A DNA stretch of 64,000 nucleotides from Phycisphaerae bacterium (GTDB taxonomy: Bacteria > Planctomycetota > Phycisphaerae > Sedimentisphaerales > Anaerobacaceae), in NCBI GenBank assembly GCA_030608075.1, contig JAUWIU010000002.1, forward strand, positions 1-64,000. Reading direction: 5' to 3'. The position numbers were made by a program, and so were the translations under genes. Positions 37,840-46,403 of this stretch are shown here, piece after piece; position 1 is the stretch's first letter; each line of letters opens with the position of its first letter. The notes beneath the pieces were generated by a model. The model had not been told where the DNA came from, did no database searches, and was given only the letters and a program-made list of their open reading frames with translations.

Positions 37840-39672
37840 ATGTCCGGATTTTTTTCAAAATCGAAGATGCGTTCCCTGCTGCTCTGTCATTTAGCTGTGG
37901 GTGCGTGGTTTTGTCGGGCCGAGCCGCTTGATACGAGCAAATACATCGGTATCGATGAGATTCAGCGTGGGATGAAAGGCTACTGCCTGACGGCGTATTC
38001 CGGTACGAAAATCGAGAAGTTTTCGCTTGATGTGTTGGATGTGGTTCGTAACGTCCGGCCGGGCAGGGACGCGATTCTGGTTCAGGGCACGGACGAGCGT
38101 TTTATTCACACCGGCCCGGTAGCCGGATGCAGCGGGTCTCCGGTTTATATCGACGACCGGCTGGCCGGCGCCTTGGCTTTCGCCTGGATGTTCAGCAAAG
38201 ACCCGATTTACGGGGTAACGCCGATTGCCGAGATGCTCAGGACAGGGCAGGCAGGCGGTTGCGACAAAGGTTCGGAAGCGGTTGGGTTTGTGTTTGATTT
38301 TTCGCGGCCGATTGACTTTGCCGAGGTCGACAGGCAGATTCGGCAAGTGCATCTCGTAAAGGGCCAGGCAGGATACGTATCCGGAGGCAGCAGATTTGCT
38401 CCTTTGCTTTGTCCGCTGACGACCTCGTCCCTGCCGGCAGAGGTTTGTGAGCAGTTGAATCGGTCGGTCGGGCCTTTAGGCTTTCTGGCGGTTTCAGGTG
38501 TTGGGGGCAGTTCCGGCGCCGGTCCGCAAAGCCGCAGCGACGAAGCCAGGTTGGAACCCGGGGCCTGTCTTGCAGTTCCGTTAGTAACCGGCGATATAAA
38601 ACTGGAAGCAATCGGCACAGTAACGGAGGTCATCGATGACAGGGTGTACGGCTTCGGGCACAGCTTCCTCGGTTATGGGTCGATAGATTTTCCGATGGCC
38701 ACAGGGACAGTACATACGGTGGTCTCAAGTATGTTTCGTTCGTTTAAGTTTGCCACTTCGATTGACATAGTCGGTGCGTTGAGGACTGACGAGTCGGCGG
38801 CGGTGGTTGGGCGAATCGGGGCAAAGGCCCGAATGATACCTCTGAGGATAAAGGTCGACCGCTACAATGACCAGCCGCGGGTCTATAACTGCCGGCTTGC
38901 CGTTAATCGGCTGTTTACGCCGCTGATGCTTCGCGTGAGCGTGGCCGGGGCGGCCCTTATGTTAGGAAGTTTGCCGCCGGACCACATGATTGAATATAAA
39001 GTGAGTATCGATACCAAACAGGGTGAATCAATCAGGTTTGAAAACGTTTCGACCGGCAGCGGTCTTACGGAGGTGGCGACGGAAAGCGCCGTGCCGGTCG
39101 CGCTTCTTATGAATAATCCGTACAAGAAGGTTGATATAAAATCGCTGGATTTTGATATTCGCATAGCACATAAAAACATTGCCGGGCAGATATGGTCGGT
39201 CGATTTGTCGGATACGAAAGTCAAAGCCGGTCAGACAATAGCCGCTTCGATAGTTACCGAATCGGTCAGGGCGGGCAAGAAAAGGTACCAGTACAGCCTG
39301 AAGATACCTGAGGACCTGTCGCCGGGGAAATATAGATTTATTGCTTCCGGCAGGAGCGGGTATACGGACTTTCTGATGAAAAGTGCTGCGTATAAGTTTG
39401 TTCCACGGAATATCGACAGCATTTTTGAAGTTATGAACTATGTTTTGAATATCGACAAGGATAGATTGTATTGTCTTCTGGTCTTGCCGCCGGCTGGTGT
39501 TGCTGTTGAGCGGGCCGAGCTTCCAGACCTGCCCGGCACGAAGGCTCTGGTTCTGGGCGATTCAAAAAGGACGCTTAGAATTCAGCCGTACCCGCACTGG
39601 CTTGAGAAGAGTTTTAATACCGGCACAGTCATCGGCAATACCAAGACTATAGTAATAACCGTCGAAGAGTAG
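37840..39672 (+). CDS. Secreted S55 (SpoIVB-type) peptidase domain protein
   Basis: The product is 610 residues. A short signal region is followed by an S55 domain: RGMKGYCLTAYSGTKIEKF, GRDAILVQG, the serine motif VAGCSGSPVY (about residue 98) and, later, VYGFGHSFLGYGSIDFPM, which matches the second conserved block. SpoIVB cleaves a signalling protein during sporulation, but this organism shows no sign of sporulation, so the target here is unknown. The C-terminal 250 residues look like beta-sandwich modules. The next gene, a beta-propeller protein, starts 51 bases later and is probably co-expressed. GAGG supports the ATG at 37840. Confidence 0.85.
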   Translation: MSGFFSKSKMRSLLLCHLAVGAWFCRAEPLDTSKYIGIDEIQRGMKGYCLTAYSGTKIEKFSLDVLDVVRNVRPGRDAILVQGTDERFIHTGPVAGCSGSPVYIDDRLAGALAFAWMFSKDPIYGVTPIAEMLRTGQAGGCDKGSEAVGFVFDFSRPIDFAEVDRQIRQVHLVKGQAGYVSGGSRFAPLLCPLTTSSLPAEVCEQLNRSVGPLGFLAVSGVGGSSGAGPQSRSDEARLEPGACLAVPLVTGDIKLEAIGTVTEVIDDRVYGFGHSFLGYGSIDFPMATGTVHTVVSSMFRSFKFATSIDIVGALRTDESAAVVGRIGAKARMIPLRIKVDRYNDQPRVYNCRLAVNRLFTPLMLRVSVAGAALMLGSLPPDHMIEYKVSIDTKQGESIRFENVSTGSGLTEVATESAVPVALLMNNPYKKVDIKSLDFDIRIAHKNIAGQIWSVDLSDTKVKAGQTIAASIVTESVRAGKKRYQYSLKIPEDLSPGKYRFIASGRSGYTDFLMKSAAYKFVPRNIDSIFEVMNYVLNIDKDRLYCLLVLPPAGVAVERAELPDLPGTKALVLGDSKRTLRIQPYPHWLEKSFNTGTVIGNTKTIVITVEE

Positions 39673-39723
39673 TGTTCGGCGTATCCGCTGACAAATGTGT
39701 ATGACTTTTATCGGGGAATTGTT

Positions 39724-42072
39724 ATGAGAGATAAGATTCGGTTCAATCGGCGCTGGGGGGTTTTGAGGTTTTTATGCCTGGTTTTGGCCGGGGCCGGTCT
39801 TTGGGGCGGCGTAACCTGCTGGGCCGTCACCAGTAAGATTACACGCCACAGCAGCAGTGCGGATTTGCTTAAAGGCAAGACCGAAGATGTTGTTATAAAC
39901 TCACAAGGGGCCATTATGCTTGGCGCAGAGGCCTCGGTGCTTGTTGAGAAGTTTGAAGACGACCCAAACACGCCATCGTGCTGGTCGATAAACAGCATTG
40001 TTGTCAGCGGCGCGACGGTTTACATAGGGACAAGCCCGAACGGCGGCATTTACGAGTACAGCCTCGGGAAATTGACGAAGCTTTATCCGTCTGATGCAAA
40101 TAAGCCCAATGACGCGGGGGGCGGTGAGGTGCCGGTTGAAGCCAGCGAACCCAGCGAACCCAATGAACCGAACGAACCCAATGAACCGAACGAACCCAAT
40201 GAGCCTAACGACCCCAACGCGGTTGCAGCCGAGCAGTACCTGTCCAATGAGCATATTTTTGCGATGAGCACCGACGTGGCCGGGCGACTTTTGGCCGGCG
40301 TAAGCGGAGAAAACTGCAAGCTGCTGCGCCTCAAAGACGACCAAATCGAAACAATCTTCGAGCCGAACGATGCTAAGTATATATTCGCGGTAGCCATTGA
40401 TGCCGGCGGCAGTATTTATTTAGGGACAGGGCCGGAAGGGAAAATCTATCAGCTTGACCCGTTCGGCAAACAGCCGCAGCTTGTTTATGACAGCCCTGAT
40501 AAGAACATACTTTCGTTAGCGGTGGGGCAAGACGGGTTTATCTACGCCGGCAGTGACAGTCGAGGCCTTGTCTACAAGATAAACCCACGGACGAAGGCGG
40601 GGACGGTTCTTTATGACAGCGACCAGGCTGAGATTACGGCGCTGCTGTTCGGCACCGAGGGCGCCCTTTACGCGGCGGCGACGTCGGCCAAGATAGTCGA
40701 AGCGCAAAGCAGATTCGCTTCACAGCCGGCATTGCCGGGTCGGCCTGAGGCAAAATTGCCAGGCGGAGGACCAATGAGCCAGGGCGGCCTGAAACTGAAA
40801 ATTCCAAATGCAAAGCCCGACAGTGGTAATAAAAAACCCTCTGCAAAACCGCCGTTGTTGAAAGGTACCAAGCCGGGTGAAGCCAGTCACATATACAAGA
40901 TAAGCACAGAAGGTTTCATAACGGATATATTCAGCGAAGCCGCGGTTTTTTTTACGCTGGCGGCACAAAAAGAGAAGCTGCTTTTAGGTACGGGCAACGA
41001 TGCTCGGCTTTTTACGATTGACCCGGCCCTGGAGGAGCAGGCGATTATCTACGAGGACGAAAAGGCCTCGCAGATAACCGCTGTGGCCGTTTCGGGCCAG
41101 GACGTTTATCTTGGGACTGCCAATCCTGCAAAACTGATAAAGTTAGGCAGGACTTTTGCTCCGGAGGGCAGTTACACTTCTGACCTTATTGATGCCGGCC
41201 AGCCGGCCAAATGGGGCAAGCTTCAAATCGAAGCGGACATTCCGGAGGGCGCATCGGTCTCGGCAGCTTCCCGCAGCGGCAACGTCAAAGACGTCAACGA
41301 CCCTACTTTTTCGCCCTGGCCTGAGCCTGTCGAGATAACGGGGCCGATTCAACTGCGGTGCCCGGCAGGCAGATTCTGTCAGTACAAACTTGTGCTGAAA
41401 AGCTCCGAGGGAGAAAAAAGCCCGCTTATAAGAGAAATTGCCGTTGCCCATACTATTCCGAATCTGGCGCCGAAAGTTGAATCCGTCAGCGTTGACCGAG
41501 TCGATGGTAAGGGCAAAATGGGCGTATTCAAAATTGCCTACAAGGCCACCGATGGAAACGCTGATAAGCTGATTTACAAGATAGATTTCAGAAAGGTCGG
41601 CAGGACCAACTGGATTGAGATTAAAGACGAAGTCGAAAAGGACAGTTTCGAGTGGGACGGCAAGACGGTAGAAGATGGGCGATACGAAGTAAGAGTAACC
41701 ACGAGCGACGAAAGAAGCAATACTACTATGACCAAGTTGACGGGCAGCAGAATAAGCGAGCCGCTCGTTGTTGATAACACCGCTGCGTTTATTAAAAAGT
41801 ACACCATCGAAAAAGACGGGAAAAAAGTTGCTCTGAAGGTTCAAGTGTCTGATGAACTGAGCGCCATCGGCAAGGTGCACTATACGGTGGACAGCAACGA
41901 TGAGTGGATAGGGGCGATTCCGGATGACTCGGTTTTCGATACCAGGCAGGAGGACTTTACTATTGTGGTCGAAGATTTGGAGGCCGGCGAGCACATAATC
42001 TCGCTCAGGGTCAGCGACGATGTCGGCAATACGGCATATAAGAGCTTCGAGGTTAGTGTGACGGGCAGCTAA
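39724..42072 (+). CDS. Secreted beta-propeller protein with Asn-Glu-Pro linker
   Basis: The product is 782 residues from ATG 39724. After a signal peptide (LCLVLAGAGLWGGVTCWA) come repeated blade-like units of the type IYLGTGPEGKIYQLDP and IYAGSDSRGLVYKINP, typical of propellers. A low-complexity linker rich in NEP triplets interrupts the first blades at about residues 140-165. The C-terminal 250 residues contain Ig-like or fibronectin-like strands (AYKATDGNADKLIYKIDFR, DDVGNTAYKSFEVSV). No enzyme motif was seen. It is probably periplasmic or cell-surface, and adjacent to the S55 peptidase. I do not recognise a named family. Confidence 0.8.
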   Translation: MRDKIRFNRRWGVLRFLCLVLAGAGLWGGVTCWAVTSKITRHSSSADLLKGKTEDVVINSQGAIMLGAEASVLVEKFEDDPNTPSCWSINSIVVSGATVYIGTSPNGGIYEYSLGKLTKLYPSDANKPNDAGGGEVPVEASEPSEPNEPNEPNEPNEPNEPNDPNAVAAEQYLSNEHIFAMSTDVAGRLLAGVSGENCKLLRLKDDQIETIFEPNDAKYIFAVAIDAGGSIYLGTGPEGKIYQLDPFGKQPQLVYDSPDKNILSLAVGQDGFIYAGSDSRGLVYKINPRTKAGTVLYDSDQAEITALLFGTEGALYAAATSAKIVEAQSRFASQPALPGRPEAKLPGGGPMSQGGLKLKIPNAKPDSGNKKPSAKPPLLKGTKPGEASHIYKISTEGFITDIFSEAAVFFTLAAQKEKLLLGTGNDARLFTIDPALEEQAIIYEDEKASQITAVAVSGQDVYLGTANPAKLIKLGRTFAPEGSYTSDLIDAGQPAKWGKLQIEADIPEGASVSAASRSGNVKDVNDPTFSPWPEPVEITGPIQLRCPAGRFCQYKLVLKSSEGEKSPLIREIAVAHTIPNLAPKVESVSVDRVDGKGKMGVFKIAYKATDGNADKLIYKIDFRKVGRTNWIEIKDEVEKDSFEWDGKTVEDGRYEVRVTTSDERSNTTMTKLTGSRISEPLVVDNTAAFIKKYTIEKDGKKVALKVQVSDELSAIGKVHYTVDSNDEWIGAIPDDSVFDTRQEDFTIVVEDLEAGEHIISLRVSDDVGNTAYKSFEVSVTGS
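40144..40215 (+). repeat. Nine-base coding repeat (NEP linker)
   Basis: A short array of AACGAACCC/AATGAACCG-type 9-mers encodes successive Asn-Glu-Pro (first units Ser-Glu-Pro, last one Asn-Asp-Pro). The period keeps the frame of the propeller gene, so length can vary between strains without loss of the protein. Such Asn/Pro-rich linkers usually separate folded domains in exported proteins. Confidence 0.8.
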
Positions 42073-42103
42073 GGGTTTTTTTGTTTTCGAGATTTTGACT
42101 GTC

Positions 42104-42967
42104 ATGCGATATATTGAGTTTGAAAAGGTCGCCGAGACGGTTGAGTCACTTTGCATAGCGGCCTGTTACGAGCTGCCGGGCGATGTATTAGCCGCGCTGG
42201 AGGAAGCGGCCAGGCAGGAGACACGGGCATCGGCGGTAAAGATAATAAACCAGCTTATCGAAAACGCCCGCATAGCAAAGGAGGAAAAGATACCATTGTG
42301 TCAGGATACCGGCCTTGCGGTGGTTTTTGTAGAGCAGGGAGTGCAGGTAGCGGTCAAGCCCCCCGCCGATGATAGCGATGCGACGCTGGCCGCTGCGGTC
42401 AACGCGGGTGTCAAAGCAGGTTACGAAAAAGGATACCTGCGGAAAAGTGTCGTTGCTGAGCCTCTGCATAAACGCCGAAACACGCGCACCAACACGCCCG
42501 CAATAATTCATCATTCGATAGTGCCGGGGGACAAACTGAAGATAACCGTTATGACCAAGGGCGGAGGCTGCGAAAATAAAAGTCAGTTCAAAATGTTCAG
42601 ACCCACTGCAGGACGAGACGAAATAATTGACTGGGTTGTGAATGTTGTCAACTCGGCCGGTGCCGATGCCTGTCCGCCGTTTGTTGTTGGACTCGGTATT
42701 GGCGGTGATTTTGAGCTTAGCTGTCTGCTCAGTAAAAAGGCACTTCTGCGCAGGCTCGGCACGAGAAACGCCGATGAGTTTTATGCTCAGCTTGAGAAGG
42801 ATTTGCTCAGCCGGGTTAACGCGCTCGGCCTGGGGCCGCTGGGTTTTGGCGGCGATACTACCGCCCTGGATTGCCTGGTCGAGACCGCCCCCTGCCACAT
42901 CGCGTCACTACCCGCAGCGGTCAATATCGAGTGCCACAGCCACCGTCACAAGTCGGCCGTTCTTTAG
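42104..42967 (+). CDS. Class I fumarate hydratase, alpha (N-terminal) subunit
   Basis: It converts fumarate to malate with a [4Fe-4S] cluster. The product is 287 residues from ATG 42104 (TTG at 42095 is also in frame). Cluster-region motifs are visible: PLCQDTG, TKGGGCENKS and NSAGADACPPFVVGLGIGG; also RNTRTNTPA and GFGGDTTALD. The protein ends where the beta domain would begin in fused enzymes. No beta-subunit gene follows; the next gene is rsmA on the other strand. A partner elsewhere in the genome is required. The related L(+)-tartrate dehydratase alpha subunit is an alternative. Confidence 0.88.
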   Translation: MRYIEFEKVAETVESLCIAACYELPGDVLAALEEAARQETRASAVKIINQLIENARIAKEEKIPLCQDTGLAVVFVEQGVQVAVKPPADDSDATLAAAVNAGVKAGYEKGYLRKSVVAEPLHKRRNTRTNTPAIIHHSIVPGDKLKITVMTKGGGCENKSQFKMFRPTAGRDEIIDWVVNVVNSAGADACPPFVVGLGIGGDFELSCLLSKKALLRRLGTRNADEFYAQLEKDLLSRVNALGLGPLGFGGDTTALDCLVETAPCHIASLPAAVNIECHSHRHKSAVL

Positions 42968-43043
42968 CATCTCGGGACGACACAGCCCGAAAGCTCTTTC
43001 TCGCTTAATCTCAAACAGCGAAGCGGGCCTATTCTACGTTCGA

Positions 43044-43919
43044 CTATTTGGCGCACAGGTTTGCGATGGCGATGTAATCATCCGGGCTGATTTGTTCCGG
43101 GCGGTTTGTCGGGTCGATGCCGCACTTTTGGAAGATTCCGGGCCAGTTGTCAATTTGCGTCAGTTCGCCCGCGGCAAATTTTGTGCAGGCCTTTAACATC
43201 TTGCGGCGGTGCTGCATAAAGAGGCTTACGAGCCGGCTGAAAAGCTCCATATCTCTTATTCGACTGACTTTCTCGGGGCTGCGGACAAAGGCAACCATTG
43301 CCGAATCAACCCGCGGCTGGGGCCAAAATACCGAGGGCTTCAGAACCCTTATGATTTTGACGCTGCCGGTTGCTGCCAGCAGGATACTCAGCGTGCCGTA
43401 GTGCCTTGTGTTAGATGGCGCGGCCATTCTTTCGGCCACCTCCTTCTGGATGGTGACATAAACGCCGTCTACGATTCGGGCGCCCGCAATCAGATTCAGG
43501 ACGACCGGAGAGGCTGTATTGTAAGGCAGGTTTGCAACCAACAGGAGCCGGCCCTGATATTTTTTGCGGAACGATTGTAACCTGTCGAGAACGGCGGGGT
43601 CGATTGTGTTTTTATTTTTGAGGATGTCGGCATTGATAATCTCGACGTTTTGTCTGTCTGCGAGTTGTTTTTGAGCGATTTCGGCGATTCGGTTGTCCAC
43701 TTCGACGGCCAGTACGCAGCCTGCACGCTCGGCTAAGCCCTGGGTTAACGAGCCGGTGCCGCAGCCGACTTCGAGCACGATATCGCCATTGGTGATATCG
43801 GCCGAAGCTATGAGCAGTTGCATCAGGTTCAGGTCGATAAGAAAGTTCTGGCCGAGACGCTTGTTGGGCCTGATGCCCGCTGACGCAAGCAACTGCTCTA
43901 TCTGCCGCTTTGTCTGCAT
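43044..43919 (-). CDS. rsmA: 16S rRNA dimethyladenosine methyltransferase
   Basis: It dimethylates two adjacent adenosines near the 3' end of 16S rRNA, a late step in small-subunit assembly. The product is 291 residues. Motifs are RLGQNFLID, the SAM loop VLEVGCGTGSLTQGLA and the catalytic block VANLPYNTASPVV. The C-terminal domain has FWPQPRVDSAMV, typical of KsgA. It is separated from pdxA by five bases, an arrangement also found in enterobacteria. The start ATG is at 43919. Confidence 0.96.
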   Translation of the reverse strand: MQTKRQIEQLLASAGIRPNKRLGQNFLIDLNLMQLLIASADITNGDIVLEVGCGTGSLTQGLAERAGCVLAVEVDNRIAEIAQKQLADRQNVEIINADILKNKNTIDPAVLDRLQSFRKKYQGRLLLVANLPYNTASPVVLNLIAGARIVDGVYVTIQKEVAERMAAPSNTRHYGTLSILLAATGSVKIIRVLKPSVFWPQPRVDSAMVAFVRSPEKVSRIRDMELFSRLVSLFMQHRRKMLKACTKFAAGELTQIDNWPGIFQKCGIDPTNRPEQISPDDYIAIANLCAK

Positions 43920-43924
43920 TGATT

Positions 43925-44980
43925 TCAGGTTTTCGCCGCGCCGGCCAGTTCGGCAGCTTTCTTAATTCTTGCCATTTGTATTGCTGTGGGGACGGCCGCT
44001 TTCATGCCTGCGGGGTTTGCGAGGTTTCGCCCGGTGATGTCGAATGCCGTGCCGTGCGCCGGTGAGGTTCTGATTATGGGTATACCGATAGTGACATTAA
44101 CGGCGGTGTCGAAGGCGAGCAGCTTTATTGGAATCATGGCCTGGTCGTGATACATCGCGACGACAGCGTCAAACTCGCCCTGGGTAGCCCGCAAAAAGAG
44201 CGTGTCGGCGCTGAATGGGCCGGCGCAGTTTATTCCAACTTCCCGTGCAAGTGAAATGGCGGGCGATATTATCCGCTCTTCTTCATCGCCGAACTGGCCG
44301 TTTTCGCCTGCGTGTGGGTTCAATGCCGCCACGCCGATTCTCGGATTAGCCAGGCCGAAATACTCCTTCAGAGCGTCGTTCAGCAGGTCTATCGGCTCAA
44401 AGACGCAGCCGATTGTAAACTTGTGGCGAACTTCAAACAGCGGTTCGTGAATCGTCGCCAGCGCAACTTTCAGCCGGTCGGCAACGAACATCATTACCTT
44501 GCGCTTTGATTTACAGCGGTCGGCCAACATCTCGGTATGGCCCGGCCAGCGGGCGCCGGCCAGCTTCCAACTTGTCTTGTTAATAGGAGCCGTTACTACC
44601 GCATCAATAATGCCGGCTTTGGCGGCGTCAATCGCATCGAGGCAGAACCTCATCGACGCTTCGCCGGCCGCTTTGCTTGGGCATTTAATCCAGACCGGAA
44701 CCGAATAGTCATCGTAGTCGGCAACGACAACCTTGTAAGGGTAGTCCCTGCTGATTTTTTCGTGCTGATGGCGTCCCCAGAATGGCTCAATCTCGGCGCG
44801 GTCGGCGGCGTAACAGAGCTGCTCGTTCATACCAAAGACTACGAATTTCGCAGCCCGGCGGATGTCGGCTTCGGCCAGGGCCTTTATTATGACCTCCGGA
44901 CCGATACCAGCCGGGTCGCCCATCGTTATACCGATGACCGGCTGTTTCGTAATCGAATTGTTCCCGTTGGTTTTGCTCAT
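43925..44980 (-). CDS. pdxA: 4-hydroxythreonine-4-phosphate dehydrogenase
   Basis: NAD-dependent enzyme of the DXP-dependent pyridoxal phosphate route. The product is 351 residues. It starts IGITMGDPAGIGPEVI, then has VTAPINKTSW, WPGHTEMLA and GCVFEPIDLLNDALK. The metal-site region PHAGENGQFGDEE and the AMYHDQAMIPIK motif with its histidine are complete. HGTAFDI closes the family pattern. It is co-oriented with rsmA (5-base gap) and follows ribE on the same strand by about 80 bases the other way. The presence of PdxA implies de novo vitamin B6 synthesis. Confidence 0.96.
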   Translation of the reverse strand: MSKTNGNNSITKQPVIGITMGDPAGIGPEVIIKALAEADIRRAAKFVVFGMNEQLCYAADRAEIEPFWGRHQHEKISRDYPYKVVVADYDDYSVPVWIKCPSKAAGEASMRFCLDAIDAAKAGIIDAVVTAPINKTSWKLAGARWPGHTEMLADRCKSKRKVMMFVADRLKVALATIHEPLFEVRHKFTIGCVFEPIDLLNDALKEYFGLANPRIGVAALNPHAGENGQFGDEEERIISPAISLAREVGINCAGPFSADTLFLRATQGEFDAVVAMYHDQAMIPIKLLAFDTAVNVTIGIPIIRTSPAHGTAFDITGRNLANPAGMKAAVPTAIQMARIKKAAELAGAAKT

Positions 44981-45062
44981 CGCCTGCGACTTAGGTTATG
45001 GCATTTAGCGTACGGCTTGAACGGCTTTTACACAAACGCTTTCTGCAATCTCCTGTTCGCTG

Positions 45063-45704
45063 TCAAAAGCCCATCTCTTTTAGTTTTTCGGCACTTAGGC
45101 TGCGGGGCTGTGGCAAAATCTTCTCAAGCTGGGCTTTTACCGCTTTTACAATTATATCAGTTTCTATATTGACGCGCCGCCCGATTTTTGCGGTGCCTAA
45201 CGTAGTTTTTTTGAGCGTCTCAGGAATTATGGCGGCGCTGAAGGCTTTTTCGTCCATATCCGCTATCGTCAGAGAGATTCCGTCAACGGCGACCGAGCCT
45301 TTGGGTACCATCTGCTCGAGCAGTTCGGGCTCGGCTGAAAATCGGATATTGGCAAACTGCCCATTTTTCTCGATTCTGCTAATTGTCGCGACGCCGTCGA
45401 CATGGCCCTGTACGAAGTGGCCGCCAAAACGGTCAGCGGCCTTGAGCGCCCTTTCGGTATTGACCGCCGATGAAGGTTTCAGCTCGGCCAGCGTTGATTT
45501 TGCCAGCGTTTCGCTGCTGATGTCGAAGGTTGCGGTGCTGCCGGCCAGGGCCGTAATGGTCAGGCAAACGCCGTTTACTGCGATACTGTCGCCGATTTTG
45601 GCCTTTTCGGCCAGGCCGCCGAGGTCTATATCGAACTGCATCGCGCCTGCAGCTCGGCGAACCGACTTTACCGTGCAAACCGCCTCAATAAGGCCAGTGA
45701 ACAT
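45063..45704 (-). CDS. ribE: Riboflavin synthase alpha chain
   Basis: It dismutates two lumazine molecules into riboflavin. The product is 213 residues, with the internal duplication of the family. The N-terminus is MFTGLIEAVC, the lumazine-binding block is IGDSIAVNGVCLTI, and the second half repeats it as KGSVAVDGISLTI. GHFVQGHVDGVA is also typical. Start is at 45704, because AGAGGG lies six bases upstream; an upstream in-frame ATG at 45725 lacks this support and breaks the conserved beginning. No FMN riboswitch was seen in the short upstream gap. Confidence 0.95.
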   Translation of the reverse strand: MFTGLIEAVCTVKSVRRAAGAMQFDIDLGGLAEKAKIGDSIAVNGVCLTITALAGSTATFDISSETLAKSTLAELKPSSAVNTERALKAADRFGGHFVQGHVDGVATISRIEKNGQFANIRFSAEPELLEQMVPKGSVAVDGISLTIADMDEKAFSAAIIPETLKKTTLGTAKIGRRVNIETDIIVKAVKAQLEKILPQPRSLSAEKLKEMGF

Positions 45705-45824
45705 AGATAACCCTCTAAAAATCATTGATAGTCGCGTAACAAAAGTTTATAATCATTTTAGCATTTATGCTTTGCTTTATCAATAGTTAATAACAGGCAA
45801 TCGGTTTTCTGTCTGGAAAGGCTG

Positions 45825-46367
45825 GTGATAATTATGAACGTGTTCTGGCGCAAAATTGTCGGGCTTGTGATTGTAGTCGTAGCGGTGATTTTTCTTGTAA
45901 ATGCTTTTCGGAACTGGCGGAACAGGCCCAGGCCTGAGGCGAAGACTCTTTACGATGTAACACGGAATGACGACACGCGGCTGCGTGCGGCGCCACAGCC
46001 GCGTGAGCAGCCCATAGAGCAACAGGCACCGGCCAGGCAGCAGGCGCCTCGGACGCAAGAGCCGCCAGTGCCGTCGACAGCAGTTGAGACTGTTGAGCAG
46101 CCGAAGCCGCATTTTAGGGAACTTTCGGAGATAGAAAGAATAGATGCCGAGCGGCTTTTTGAGGTTGCAATACAGCACCGCAAGATGGGCAGGCTGCGGG
46201 GCATAGGGCTTAAGACGATGGTGGATTGCTGCCGGCAGATAATCCGAAAGTATCCCGACAGCATCTACGCTTTCAGGGCCAAGCGAATGCTGGCCGACAT
46301 CCCGGAGCGATTCCGCAGTCGGTACCACATTACCGATGAAGAAATCAACCTCGGCAACTGGAAATAG
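45825..46367 (+). CDS. Single-span membrane protein with proline/glutamine linker, unknown function
   Basis: The product is about 180 residues. One membrane span (IVGLVIVVVAVIFLVNAF, about 10-27) is followed by a basic stretch and a disordered Pro/Gln/Ala-rich linker to about residue 95. A conserved-looking helical end follows, with IERIDAERLFEVAIQHRKMGRL and YPDSIYAFRAKRMLADIP, which resembles a single TPR-like motif. The start is GTG 45825 (five bases after GAAAGG) or ATG 45834. It leads a rightward run with the thymidylate synthase-like gene 36 bases later. I do not recognise the family. Confidence 0.7.
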   Translation: MIIMNVFWRKIVGLVIVVVAVIFLVNAFRNWRNRPRPEAKTLYDVTRNDDTRLRAAPQPREQPIEQQAPARQQAPRTQEPPVPSTAVETVEQPKPHFRELSEIERIDAERLFEVAIQHRKMGRLRGIGLKTMVDCCRQIIRKYPDSIYAFRAKRMLADIPERFRSRYHITDEEINLGNWK

Positions 46368-46403
46368 AACTCCTGCAAAACGCATTTACGGAGCAGAAGA
46401 TAG

